Shown: in pieces, positions 1-9,531 of the stretch | Numbering within the stretch: position 1 is the stretch's first letter | How the letters are laid out: each line of letters opens with the position of its first letter | NCBI RefSeq assembly: GCF_014645375.1 | Contig: NZ_BMLT01000016.1 | Location: forward strand, 1 to 64,000 | DNA length: 64,000 bases | Direction: 5' to 3' | DNA from: Marinobacterium nitratireducens | Lineage (GTDB): Bacteria > Pseudomonadota > Gammaproteobacteria > Pseudomonadales > Balneatricaceae | Translations under genes and position numbers: made by a program | The notes under the pieces: generated by a model | The model's database searches: none | What the model saw: only the letters and a program-made list of their open reading frames with translations | What the model was told of the DNA's origin: nothing

Positions 1-148
1 GATAAAGCTTTTGTTTGCCCTATCCCGACAAGCGCCCACACGAATTACCTGATCAATTTGTTAAAGAGCGGTGCTTGGCGATTATCGCTGCGCGATCATT
101 CGTCTCAAGCGAGACGCGCTGTTTTGCGTCTCTCAAAGCGAGGTGCAT
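1..148 (-). promoter_or_regulatory. 16S rRNA leader with antitermination boxes (start of an rrn operon leaving the window)
   Basis: Read on the minus strand, this stretch has the order of a gammaproteobacterial 16S leader. A boxB-like hairpin lies at 111-132 (GAGACGC / GCGTCTC), a boxA-like GCTCTTTAACAA at 58-69, and a boxC-like GTGTGGGCGCTTG at 29-41. In other bacteria such leaders recruit Nus factors for antitermination and help form the RNase III stem around 16S. The 16S gene itself would begin just left of position 1, so the rRNA gene is inferred, not seen. Confidence 0.85.
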
Positions 149-176
149 ATTCTAGCAACCTCTCGTTCCGAGTCAA
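149..176 (-). promoter_or_regulatory. rrn promoter P2 (proximal)
   Basis: TTGACT (176-171), a 16-base spacer and TAGAAT (154-149) form a strong sigma-70 promoter pointing into the 16S leader. A run of A residues lies directly upstream (GAAAAAAAGAG), resembling an UP element. The segment after the -10 is CACCTCGC, a GC-rich discriminator like those of stringently controlled rRNA promoters. Confidence 0.85.
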
Positions 177-335
177 CTCTTTTTTTCAACTTCTGTCACC
201 GTGGCGACTGTGAATCAGAGCTGCTTCGAAGGCCGGTCATTATCGTCATTTTCTTATGAAAATCAACAACTTGTTTCCAACCTTCCCGCTGGTCCCGACT
301 GCCGTTTCCGGCTGTCTCCCCAAGCGAGGAGGCGA

Positions 336-363
336 ATTCTACAGCCATGAGCGGGAGAGTCAA
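336..363 (-). promoter_or_regulatory. rrn promoter P1 (distal)
   Basis: The same hexamers with the same spacing as P2: TTGACT (363-358), 16 bases, TAGAAT (341-336). The region upstream (about 364-405) is very A+T-rich and fits an UP element or Fis-binding region. It lies 187 bases from P2, the tandem layout common for rRNA operons. The two cores match in both hexamers and in the GC-rich discriminator. Confidence 0.8.
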
Positions 364-512
364 CAGGCAATTCTTAAAATATCTGAATTATATTAAAACT
401 GTTCAAAAAGCAGACAAACTCAGGCCCTGCAGTTCAAAAAACATACAGTCAAATACAGCAGATCGTTACTGGACAAAAAACAGACAGCTTTCAGGCTGTT
501 CAATCACAATTG

Positions 513-537
513 AAAAGGGCGCCCACAAGGGCGCCCC
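513..537 (-). terminator. Rho-independent terminator after the Yip1-family gene
   Basis: A perfect 8-bp stem GGGCGCCC / GGGCGCCC with a 4-base loop is followed on the minus strand by TTTT. It lies 23 bases past the stop codon at 560 and separates that gene from the rrn promoters. Confidence 0.8.
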
Positions 538-559
538 AATTCAAAACCAACGATGACTG

Positions 560-1162
560 TCAGGAAGTGTAACTGAGCGGAATAAAGGTGCCCCAGAGTA
601 TGGCGGATGCGGCCAGCACGCCCACGAGGACACAGAGTCCGACGGTCAGAATCGAGGAAGAGAAGAAGAACGCCCGATCCTCGGGAATCTGCATGATCAC
701 CGGAACTCCCGTGTACAGGAGGTAAACGGTGTAGGCCAGCGCAACCATGCCAACGATGACATTGAACCAGAGCATCGGGTAGAGCCCTGCCAAGCCGGAC
801 AGAAAGAGCGGCGTTGCAGTGAAGGTCGTCAACACGATGCATTCGTCCATGGTGACATTGCCGCCGTAGGTCTTTTCCATCCAGTGCACGGCGTAGGCGA
901 TAAAGCCTACCGCGACCCACATGGCGAAATAGAAGGCAATCGCAGCTGGCAGGGCACTGGACAACTCGAGCTTGACCGGGTCTCCCCCCGCTATGCTCCA
1001 GCCAACCTGGGTCGTGCCGATGAACAGCGACACGGCCGGAATAGCAGCCAGGATGCTGATCTGCGACAGAAAGACGTGAAGCGTCGTGTAATGTTCATTG
1101 CGTATTGAACCCCATTCATCTTTGGGGTGATAGAGCATTCCCATCATGTGCTGTAGGAACAT
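560..1162 (-). CDS. Yip1-family inner-membrane protein
   Basis: A 200-residue protein with about five hydrophobic segments (roughly residues 30-50, 70-100, 112-135, 137-160 and 166-190) after an amphipathic N-terminus containing YHPKDEW. This resembles the bacterial Yip1/YIPF family of small membrane proteins, whose role is unknown. The start at 1162 is chosen because GGGAGAG lies 6-8 bases upstream; an in-frame start 33 bases earlier has no such site. It follows cyoE in the same direction after a 160-base gap and ends at a strong terminator. The family call rests on overall pattern, not on catalytic residues. Confidence 0.7.
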   Translation of the reverse strand: MFLQHMMGMLYHPKDEWGSIRNEHYTTLHVFLSQISILAAIPAVSLFIGTTQVGWSIAGGDPVKLELSSALPAAIAFYFAMWVAVGFIAYAVHWMEKTYGGNVTMDECIVLTTFTATPLFLSGLAGLYPMLWFNVIVGMVALAYTVYLLYTGVPVIMQIPEDRAFFFSSSILTVGLCVLVGVLAASAILWGTFIPLSYTS

Positions 1163-1322
1163 TTTGCACTCTCCCTCTTCGTACGCCCTGGACATCCTTC
1201 CCTGACGAACCTGGGCTATTTTGTAGGATTGAACTGCATCAAGTCGTTGAACCTTGGTTTCTTTTTATTCCCCTTTACAGGCCTATGAAAGTGTAGATGG
1301 TCTGCGCCGGGTTTGTAGGGCA

Positions 1323-2231
1323 TCAGAGATTAAATTTCAGGTAGTGATCCACCAGCAGCAGCGCGAACAGCGCCATGACGTAGACGATGCTGTAGCGGAA
1401 CATCTGCATCGGTACACGGCGATCGTCACCGGCGCGCATCACCCGCCAGGCCCACTGCAGGAAACGCAAATTCAATACGGAAATGCCGGCCAGATAGATC
1501 AGCCCGCTCATGCCCGCAAGGAAAGGCAGCGCCGTGGTTGCGATCATCAAAAGCGTGTACAGCATGATCTGCAAGCGCGTGAAGTGCTCGCCATGCGTGA
1601 CTGGCAGCATGGGCACCCCCGCCTTTTCGTAATCTTCCCGGCGGGCGATGCATAGCGCCCAGAAGTGCGGCGGTGTCCAGGCGAAAATGATCAGCATAAG
1701 CAGCAATCCATTGGGCTCCAGTGCTCCGGTAACCGCGGTCCAGCCCAACAACGGTGGCGACGCGCCGGCAACGCCACCGATGACGATGTTCTGGGGGGTC
1801 GCCCGCTTCAGGAAAACCGTATAGATCACGGCATAGCCAATTAACGACAGTAGCGTGAGCCAGGCAGTCAGCGGGTTGACCCAGAACGCCAGCAAACTGA
1901 TGCCGGCGACGCCGATCAGCGCAGCGAAGGCCAGCGCCTGCTGCGCACTCAGCTTGCCACTGGGCAATGGACGCCCCCGGGTTCGGGCCATGTGCTGGTC
2001 GATGTGCCTGTCCATGACATGATTCACCGCCGCGGCCGAACCTGCGGCCAGCGCAATGCCCGACATGGTCAGTATCACCAGGACGAGTGATGGCGGCCCC
2101 TCCTGCGCAAGCCCCATTCCCACCAGGGCCGTCAGCAGCATTACCGCCACCACCCGGGGCTTGCAGAGCTCCAGGTAGTCGCGCCAGGTCACCGGAGCAT
2201 GGGCGAACTCAACAGCTTTGCGCGCAGGCAT
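1323..2231 (-). CDS. cyoE: protoheme IX farnesyltransferase (heme O synthase)
   Basis: A 302-residue UbiA-type polytopic membrane protein that farnesylates heme b to heme O, the first step towards the heme A of the oxidase encoded just upstream. The N-terminal motif YLELCKPRVV and NHVMDRHIDQHMARTRGRPLP (DxxxD prenyl-diphosphate site) are visible, as is the second Asp-rich loop near ARREDYEKAGVPMLPV. The start at 2231 has AAGGAG eight bases upstream; the frame stays open to 2279. The gene start lies inside the end of ctaA (23-base overlap), which suggests translational coupling. No sco gene follows, unlike in some relatives. Confidence 0.95.
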   Translation of the reverse strand: MPARKAVEFAHAPVTWRDYLELCKPRVVAVMLLTALVGMGLAQEGPPSLVLVILTMSGIALAAGSAAAVNHVMDRHIDQHMARTRGRPLPSGKLSAQQALAFAALIGVAGISLLAFWVNPLTAWLTLLSLIGYAVIYTVFLKRATPQNIVIGGVAGASPPLLGWTAVTGALEPNGLLLMLIIFAWTPPHFWALCIARREDYEKAGVPMLPVTHGEHFTRLQIMLYTLLMIATTALPFLAGMSGLIYLAGISVLNLRFLQWAWRVMRAGDDRRVPMQMFRYSIVYVMALFALLLVDHYLKFNL

Positions 2232-3249
2232 AACAGTTCTCCTTCTCAATGACTGCGTCTCTTTGGTATAGCCAGACAAGGCTTAGCAGCAAAAGCACCG
2301 CTCCGCCGTGGTGCGCCATGGCAAGAGGTATCGGAACAGCATAGACAATATTGGCAACGCCCAGTCCGACCTGTGCAGCGGCCAGCGCTGCGACACCCAG
2401 CAACTCCCCTTTGTGCCAGCCGGCACGGGCGAGTCGCCAGATCATGATCGCAACCACCAGCAGCACCAGCAGCGCTCCAGCGCGGTGGGTCATCTGGATG
2501 GCCGCTCTACCCTCACGCGGCAACTGACCGCCCTGGTAGTTAGGCCCCGTCTCAAGCGTCACCTCGAAGCCGCCGTGAAAGTCCAGAGCCTGCGTTTGCC
2601 CGCGCTCGCAGAGAAGCCAGTCGGTACAGGCCCAACCAGCGTAGTTCGCACTGGTCCAGCCGCCCAGCGCAATCTGGAGAAACAGCACAATCAGCGCGGC
2701 GAGCACCCAGCTTCGCCCTCGCCGACGCGCCACCGGCCTCCCTGCAGACCCGCGATAGAACCGCAACAGGCGAAAACGCAGCAGGACCAGGCCGGCCAGT
2801 ATCAGCAGTCCGCCCAGCAGGTGCAGCGTGACAACAATGGGTAGCAACTTTAACGTAACGGTCCACATGCCGAACAACGCCTGCACCACCACCAGCCCGA
2901 GCAGCGTCATACTGAGCACGGCCGGATAGCCTTCGACACGGCGCCGGCGCCAGCCGGCAACCGCCAGTGCCAGCACCAGTAGGCCGAGCGTACCGGCAAC
3001 GTAGCGGTGCACCATCTCGATCCAGCCCTTGTGGGCCAGCAACGGCTGGTCAGGGTAGCGAGCCTGGGCAATCGCCAGCGCCTCTTCCGAGCCAGGCAGA
3101 ACGATATGACCATAACAGCCGGGCCAATCGGGACACCCCAACCCTGCGTCGTTGATGCGAGTCCAGCCACCGAGCATCACTACAACGAGAGCCAGCAACA
3201 CAGCGGCATGGCCGAGTTTCAGAGGCCACCGAGCATACGAAGACGTCAT
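2209..3249 (-). CDS. ctaA: heme A synthase (COX15/CtaA family)
   Basis: A 346-residue membrane protein with eight predicted helices, converting heme O to heme A for the terminal oxidase. Family marks include GGWTRINDAGLGCPDWPGCYG at the N-terminus, the repeated GGWTSANYAGWACTDW in the second half (with a Cys pair in the intervening loop), and the heme-ligand histidines in MVHRYVAG, VTLHLLGG, MTHRAGAL and MAHHGGAV. The start at 3249 follows GAGGAGG by 5-7 bases. It lies between the thioredoxin-like gene and cyoE in one transcription unit. Confidence 0.95.
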   Translation of the reverse strand: MTSSYARWPLKLGHAAVLLALVVVMLGGWTRINDAGLGCPDWPGCYGHIVLPGSEEALAIAQARYPDQPLLAHKGWIEMVHRYVAGTLGLLVLALAVAGWRRRRVEGYPAVLSMTLLGLVVVQALFGMWTVTLKLLPIVVTLHLLGGLLILAGLVLLRFRLLRFYRGSAGRPVARRRGRSWVLAALIVLFLQIALGGWTSANYAGWACTDWLLCERGQTQALDFHGGFEVTLETGPNYQGGQLPREGRAAIQMTHRAGALLVLLVVAIMIWRLARAGWHKGELLGVAALAAAQVGLGVANIVYAVPIPLAMAHHGGAVLLLLSLVWLYQRDAVIEKENCYACAQSC

Positions 3250-3259
3250 CCCCGCCTCC

Positions 3260-3748
3260 TCAACCAACATTCGACAGTTTCAGCAGCTTGCGCACATCAT
3301 CGAGCACCCCCTGAGGCGAGACTCCGAGGTCGTAGCGCATGACCAGGTTACCCAGCGGATCGATCAGCCAGAGCCCCGGCCCCAGCTCGGCGACCCGTTT
3401 CGACACCAGCCCTTCGCCGGACGGCGACAGGCTGACAAGGTGCCACTCCACCCGGTCCCGCTCCTTGCCGATAGCGGTCCAGAGGTTGGGCATGCGCTCG
3501 ACCCAGTCCGCGCAACTGCGACAGTCTGCCGGCACGGTCAAAAGCAGCTGCCATTGCTCCAGCCCCTGCCAGGGCTTGCCGCCACTGTCATGCAGTTGCC
3601 ACTCGGATATCGACGCCCCATCGGCCAGAAGCTGGCCATGATGAGTGCGACCCTCGGGCACGCCGACTCCGCTCCAGTACATCAGAACGGCAAGCAGCAG
3701 CGGCCCGAATCCAAGCCCCCACACCAGCCAGAAAGTCCCTCTACGCAT
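3260..3748 (-). CDS. membrane-anchored thioredoxin-like protein of the oxidase assembly cluster
   Basis: A 162-residue protein with one N-terminal transmembrane helix (about residues 8-28) and a periplasmic domain containing ADCRSCADW, a CxxC pair in a thioredoxin-like context, followed by a stretch ending in WLIDPLGNLVMRYDLG, as in Sco/TlpA folds. A role in copper delivery or disulfide chemistry for the CuA site is plausible but inferred from position and fold. Equivalent uncharacterised genes sit between surf1 and ctaA in pseudomonads. AGGAGG lies six bases upstream of the ATG at 3748; the gene overlaps the end of surf1 by 8 bases. Confidence 0.75.
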   Translation of the reverse strand: MRRGTFWLVWGLGFGPLLLAVLMYWSGVGVPEGRTHHGQLLADGASISEWQLHDSGGKPWQGLEQWQLLLTVPADCRSCADWVERMPNLWTAIGKERDRVEWHLVSLSPSGEGLVSKRVAELGPGLWLIDPLGNLVMRYDLGVSPQGVLDDVRKLLKLSNVG

Positions 3749-4460
3749 CGAATTCACCTCCTCTCGACCTCAGATTCCAGCCGTGCCACAGTACAAGCCC
3801 CGCCAGTACCGCCGCCATGCTGAACCACTGAAAGGCATAGCCCAGGTGCCTCTCCGGCTTCATCAGGGCCTGGTGTCTGTCAACCCGCAGGCCAGCCACG
3901 ACCGGTTCGGTCAGATCCAGCACCCAGGGCAGAACATCCTGCCCCAGTTCCTGACGCAGGCGCTGCTCATCCAGCGCCTGCACCCGCTTGGGCCAGCCCG
4001 CGTCCCAGACGTCCTCCCCGATGACCAGGCTGCCCTGTAGCCGGTGCATCCGGCCGTCGAACAGGGCTTCCTGCGGAAGCTCGACCTCAGGGAGAACGCT
4101 TCTGTCAGGGGATGCGGCCATCCAGCCCAGATTCACCGGTAGCAGAGCCTCTTCCGCCGGCATGAAAGCGACCACCTCGTAGCCGGCCCGGCCATCCCGC
4201 GTGCGGTTGTCCAGCAGCAGCCAGTGATCCGGCAACAAATGACCTTGCAGCTGAGCTGGGACGAAGTCCGCGCTGTCAGGGCCAAGGGCCTGCAAATGAT
4301 GAATCACCCGGCTGTCGTCGTTCCAGGCCTGCAGCATCTGTCGCTTCTCTGCCGCGCGTTGCAGCTGCCAGCACCCCAGAGCGACCAGCGCCGGCAGCAA
4401 CAACAGCGCGCAACAGAGTAACCACCACTTGAAACAGGTAGCGCCGCCATCTTTACTCAT
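3741..4460 (-). CDS. surf1: SURF1-family cytochrome oxidase assembly protein
   Basis: A 239-residue protein with the SURF1 pattern: an N-terminal membrane helix (about 12-31) ending in LGCWQLQRAAEKR, a periplasmic domain with LDNRTRDGRAGYEV and VNLGW, and a C-terminal helix (about 212-232) preceded by HLGYAFQWFSMA. SURF1 helps insert heme A into subunit I. The ATG at 4460 has AGGG about eight bases upstream. Its 5' end is 47 bases from the divergent DUF2909 gene. Confidence 0.92.
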   Translation of the reverse strand: MSKDGGATCFKWWLLCCALLLLPALVALGCWQLQRAAEKRQMLQAWNDDSRVIHHLQALGPDSADFVPAQLQGHLLPDHWLLLDNRTRDGRAGYEVVAFMPAEEALLPVNLGWMAASPDRSVLPEVELPQEALFDGRMHRLQGSLVIGEDVWDAGWPKRVQALDEQRLRQELGQDVLPWVLDLTEPVVAGLRVDRHQALMKPERHLGYAFQWFSMAAVLAGLVLWHGWNLRSRGGEFDA

Positions 4461-4507
4461 GACTTTGCCCTGTCGGATACTGATGCCTCACCCTGCCGGA
4501 GCACACA

Positions 4508-4720
4508 ATGCTGAAGTTACTGATTGCCGTCATATTCGCTGCCATCGTCATCAGCCTGTTCAGTGGGCTGTACTTCCTGCTGACGGACCGCGGCCAGTCA
4601 CACCGCACGGTCAATTCGCTCTTTTTCCGGGTCGCTTTCAGCATCCTGTTACTGCTGGTCATCGTTTACGGTTTCTACAGCGGCGAACTGAGCATGCATG
4701 CGCCCTGGCTGGGACCTTGA
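4508..4720 (+). CDS. small two-helix membrane protein (DUF2909-like)
   Basis: A 70-residue protein with two transmembrane helices (about 3-26 and 39-60) joined by a polar loop (TDRGQSHRTVN). It matches the DUF2909 'twin transmembrane' type found among oxidase genes. It is the only plus-strand gene in the cox block: divergent from surf1 and convergent with ctaE, whose 3' end is 15 bases away. GGAG lies seven bases before the ATG. Function unknown; involvement in oxidase assembly or stability is inferred only from location. Confidence 0.8.
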   Translation: MLKLLIAVIFAAIVISLFSGLYFLLTDRGQSHRTVNSLFFRVAFSILLLLVIVYGFYSGELSMHAPWLGP

Positions 4721-4735
4721 CCCCCGTCTTGCACC

Positions 4736-5620
4736 TCACAGGATATAGACGAACAGGAACAGACCTACCCAGACCACATCCACGAAGTGCCAGTACCAGG
4801 CAACCGCTTCGAATCCGAAATGCTGCTCGGCACTGAAGTGCCCCTTGAGCACCCGCAGCCAGATAATGATCAGCATCAGCGTCCCCAGCGTCACATGCAT
4901 GCCGTGGAAGCCGGTGAGAATAAAGAAGGTGGCGCCATAGATTCCGGCGTGCAGCGTCAGCCCCAGGTGATGGTAAGCCTCGTAGTATTCGTAGGCCTGG
5001 AACACCAGGAAACTGGCGCCGAGCAGTACGGTGACGGCCAGCCAGAGCACGATATTGCTGCGATTACCCAGTTTCAGCGCCTTGTGCGCGATAGTGACGG
5101 TAAAGCTCGAGGAGATCAGCAGGACGGTGTTCAGAAGCGGCAGATGCCAGGGCGAGATGATCTGTTCAGGTCCTGGAAACCGTTCCATATCCGGAGTCGT
5201 CATTAGCGGCCACTGCGCCTGAAACCCCTCCCAGAGCATGTTCGAGACGCCCTTCTCACCCTCTCCGCCAAGCCAGGGCACCGCCAGATTCCGCACGTAG
5301 AACAGCGTGCCGAAGAAGGCGGCAAAGAACATCACTTCCGAGAAAATGAACCAGCTCATCCCCCAGCGGAAGGAACGGTCCATCTGTTCGCTGTACATCC
5401 CCGACATGCTCTCGTGCACCACGTTGCGGAACCAGCCGAACAGAATCGCCAGCAGCATCCCCAGCCCCAACAGCAGCAGCAGCCAGCCGGTACCGGTCGA
5501 GGCGCCGGCACTGAGGGCGTTCATCAGATTGCCGGCACCGAATGCCAGCAGAAACAACGCGATCGATGCCAGGATCGGCCAGCGACTCTGAGGGGGTACA
5601 TAGTAGCTAGCGGTACTCAT
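4736..5620 (-). CDS. ctaE: cytochrome c oxidase subunit III
   Basis: A 294-residue heme-copper oxidase subunit III with seven helices. Visible marks are the conserved E in FIFSEVMFFAAFF, HGMHVTLGT, and the C-terminal WYWHFVDVVWVGLFLFVYIL block. The subunit stabilises proton uptake and turnover of the catalytic core in the cytoplasmic membrane. Its ATG overlaps the ctaG stop codon (ATGA), so it is translationally coupled to ctaG. Confidence 0.97.
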   Translation of the reverse strand: MSTASYYVPPQSRWPILASIALFLLAFGAGNLMNALSAGASTGTGWLLLLLGLGMLLAILFGWFRNVVHESMSGMYSEQMDRSFRWGMSWFIFSEVMFFAAFFGTLFYVRNLAVPWLGGEGEKGVSNMLWEGFQAQWPLMTTPDMERFPGPEQIISPWHLPLLNTVLLISSSFTVTIAHKALKLGNRSNIVLWLAVTVLLGASFLVFQAYEYYEAYHHLGLTLHAGIYGATFFILTGFHGMHVTLGTLMLIIIWLRVLKGHFSAEQHFGFEAVAWYWHFVDVVWVGLFLFVYIL

Positions 5621-6192
5621 AACGGAGACCTCCGTGTTTCGCTGGCCAGCGCCTGACCGTCAGGCGCCTCGGGCGTGATATCGAACAGTGTGTAGGAAAG
5701 CGTTAGGGTGCGGATATGCTCGGGCAGCTTTTTGTCGACCACGAACAGCACCGGCATTTCCACCTGTTCCTCTCCCTCCAGCGACTGACTGTCGAAACAG
5801 AAACAGTTGATCTTGTGCAGGTAGCGCGCAGCTTCGGCCGGCGCCACCGATGGAATCGCCTGGGCGATCATGCGCCGCTCGGTCGGGTTGCGGGCAAAGA
5901 AGGCGGTCTGGCGCATTTCGCCGGGATGGACGCGAACGGCAGTATCCAGCGGCCGGAACTCCCAGGGCATGCCCTCGTTGTTCACGCCGATGAACTGCAC
6001 CTGCACGCTGCGACTGATATCCGCGTCCTCGATCGCCACGGGCCCCGTATTGGTAATCTTGCCGTTGAGTCCGGTCACGCGGCAAAAGACATCGTACAGC
6101 GGCACCAGCGCGAAGCCGAAACCGAACATCAGTACGCAGCCCGCCAGCAGCCGCAGGACCAGGCGACGGTTCTTGCGACCCAGCTCGCTCAT
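5617..6192 (-). CDS. ctaG: cytochrome c oxidase copper chaperone CtaG/Cox11
   Basis: A 191-residue protein with a single N-terminal membrane anchor (about residues 10-30) and a periplasmic immunoglobulin-like domain. The copper-binding motif CFCF is seen in KINCFCFDSQSL, with PLYDVFCRVTGLNG near the membrane. Cox11 delivers copper to the CuB site of subunit I. It starts four bases after the ctaD stop and overlaps ctaE. Confidence 0.96.
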   Translation of the reverse strand: MSELGRKNRRLVLRLLAGCVLMFGFGFALVPLYDVFCRVTGLNGKITNTGPVAIEDADISRSVQVQFIGVNNEGMPWEFRPLDTAVRVHPGEMRQTAFFARNPTERRMIAQAIPSVAPAEAARYLHKINCFCFDSQSLEGEEQVEMPVLFVVDKKLPEHIRTLTLSYTLFDITPEAPDGQALASETRRSPL

Positions 6193-6196
6193 GGTC

Positions 6197-7786
<1,590 letters not shown>

Positions 7787-7795
7787 GGCCCCCTC

Positions 7796-8908
7796 CTACT
7801 GGTTCAGTTCAGCGATCTGTTGAGGGCTGACACTGTCACCGGTGTCGTTGCCCCAGGCATTGCGTTCGTAAGTGATCACGGCCGCCAGGTCGACGGCGTC
7901 TAGCTGGGCGCCGAACGCCTGCATCGCCGTCCCCGCCTTGCCATGTAGCACGATATCGATATGCGGACCTATGTCGCCGGTAGCGATGGGACTGCCGGCC
8001 AGCGCCGGGAAGGCACCGGGCACGCCCTGGCCGTTGGGCAGGTGACAGGCGGCGCAGGCGCTGTTGTAGACCTGCTCGCCGCGTTCCATCAGCTGCTCCA
8101 GACTCCAGTCCTGTTCGGCCGCCGCCGCCTGGGCTTCCGCAGCGCTGCGGGCATCGGCCAGCCACTGGTCGAACTCTTCCTGCGGCTTGACCTCGACCAC
8201 GACCGGCATGAAGCCGTGGTCCTTGCCGCAGAGCTCGGTGCACTGGCCGCGATAGATGCCCGGTTCCTCGGGTATGACCCAGGCCTCGTTGACGAAGCCC
8301 GGAATGGCATCCTTCTTGACGGCGAAATCCGGCACCCACCAGCTGTGGATAACGTCATTGGAAGTGAGCAGAAAGCGAACCTTCTTGCCGGCCGGCAGCA
8401 CCAGCGGGTTGTCGACCTCGAGCAGGTAGTGCTCGCCCTTTTCCGCCTCGTTGTTGATCTGTTCGCGCGGTGTCGAGAGTACCGAGAAGTAGTCGATGTC
8501 GTGGCCAAGATACTGATAGCGCCACTTCCACTGGTATCCGGTGATCTGCACATCGAGATCGGCCTCGGTGCTGTCGTACATCCGGATCAGAGTGGCGGTG
8601 GCCGGCACGGCCATGGCTATCAGAATGCCGAAAGGTATAAGGGTCCAGAGAATTTCCACGAAGGTATTTTCGTGAAAGTGATGCGCCTCGGCGCCCCTGG
8701 ATTTGCGATGGTGGATGATCGACCAGAACATGACGCCGAACACCACCACGCCGATGGCGACACAAATCCAGAAAATGATCATGTGCAGTTCACGGATATC
8801 TCGGGCGATTTCCGTGCTACCTGGTGATAAATTCACTTGCCAGGCGGCGGCTGCTGGCAGGGAAACAAGCAATCCAATCCATGGCAACAGCCAGATTCTT
8901 TTTATCAT
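7796..8908 (-). CDS. ctaC: cytochrome c oxidase subunit II with fused cytochrome c domain
   Basis: A 370-residue subunit II. After a signal-like helix (1-22) and two membrane helices (about 40-64 and 86-108) comes the cupredoxin domain, with CuA ligands H188, C223, E225 (backbone), C227, H231 and M234 in CTELCGKDHGFM. A cytochrome c domain follows a linker rich in Ala and Glu (about 255-270), with heme motif CAACH (285-289) and a probable axial Met at 329 in GTAMQAF. This is the caa3 arrangement. The start at 8908 follows GAGAGG. It is the first gene of the oxidase operon. Confidence 0.95.
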   Translation of the reverse strand: MIKRIWLLPWIGLLVSLPAAAAWQVNLSPGSTEIARDIRELHMIIFWICVAIGVVVFGVMFWSIIHHRKSRGAEAHHFHENTFVEILWTLIPFGILIAMAVPATATLIRMYDSTEADLDVQITGYQWKWRYQYLGHDIDYFSVLSTPREQINNEAEKGEHYLLEVDNPLVLPAGKKVRFLLTSNDVIHSWWVPDFAVKKDAIPGFVNEAWVIPEEPGIYRGQCTELCGKDHGFMPVVVEVKPQEEFDQWLADARSAAEAQAAAAEQDWSLEQLMERGEQVYNSACAACHLPNGQGVPGAFPALAGSPIATGDIGPHIDIVLHGKAGTAMQAFGAQLDAVDLAAVITYERNAWGNDTGDSVSPQQIAELNQ

Positions 8909-8994
8909 TACCGGGCCTCTCACAAGGTCCGCCGGGCCGCCCAAGTGTCGCGACCATGCGGAATTTTCCCTAGCAGATCACTTGGTTAAAACTG

Positions 8995-9021
8995 AGTATA
9001 GCAGCCCCCCGGGTAATGCAA
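8995..9021 (-). promoter_or_regulatory. candidate promoter of the ctaC operon
   Basis: TATACT (9000-8995) is a good -10 hexamer 86 bases before the ctaC start. TTGCAT (9021-9016) lies only 15 bases further upstream, shorter than the optimum, so the -35 assignment is uncertain. Confidence 0.35.
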
Positions 9022-9028
9022 GTTTGTC

Positions 9029-9241
9029 TCAGGCTGCTCCCAGAGACAGCGCCCAACGCACCAGCAGCATAACGAAAATCACAAAGGCAGCGGCCACGAT
9101 CAGGCCCGCCAGAATGAAGCGCCAGGGCTTTTCAGATGAAAAATCTTCACGGCGTCTGCGCTCGGACTGGACCCCGAACATTGCCGCGAGCACGCTTTGC
9201 AGCGTCTTCAGCAGACCGCCTTTATCGGGCTCTTTGGCCAT
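9029..9241 (-). CDS. small membrane protein, DUF2970 family
   Basis: A 70-residue protein with a charged N-terminal half (an Arg-rich SERRRRED stretch near residue 27) and one C-terminal membrane helix (about 43-66). This matches DUF2970, small proteins often coded just upstream of oxidase subunit II genes. The ATG at 9241 follows GGAGG at a seven-base spacing. Function unknown. Confidence 0.75.
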   Translation of the reverse strand: MAKEPDKGGLLKTLQSVLAAMFGVQSERRRREDFSSEKPWRFILAGLIVAAAFVIFVMLLVRWALSLGAA

Positions 9242-9299
9242 CCGGGCCTCCGGTTTCTTAGATTGGTCGGGCTTTGGCGGAAACGCCGTGCAATTTGCA

Positions 9300-9370
9300 G
9301 GATGGGTGGAACGACGCATGGCAACGGGATATCCGCCCCTGAGGAAGCAAGCGCGTCGTGCAACCCATCT
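9300..9370. repeat. family A inverted repeat
   Basis: GGATGGGTGGAACGACGC at one end faces GCGTCGTGCAACCCATC at the other; about 15 bases per arm pair. Lies in the 290-base gap between the DUF2970 gene and msrQ. Confidence 0.75.
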
Positions 9371-9408
9371 GTGAGTAGCAGCTCAATATCGAAGAGCCCG
9401 GCAGCACC

Positions 9409-9474
9409 GATGGGTTACGCCGCTTGAGACTTTCTGCGAACCGACAGTACAGTGCCATCGCGGCTCCACCCATC
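9409..9474. repeat. family A inverted repeat, opposite polarity
   Basis: GATGGGTTACGCCGC faces GCGGCTCCACCCATC. It is a second copy, 38 bases from the first, with the TTACGCCGC version of the arm. The rest of the gap between the neighbouring genes holds nothing else recognisable. Confidence 0.75.
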
Positions 9475-9531
9475 TACTGTTCGCTGAAGTTATAGCCGAA
9501 AAGCATGAAGAACGCCGGAGCCGAATGGCAC

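Noticed and set aside
71-556. Two short plus-strand frames in the rrn promoter region (71-259 and 347-556)
   Set aside because: They overlap the rrn promoters and leader, lack ribosome-binding sites and family patterns.
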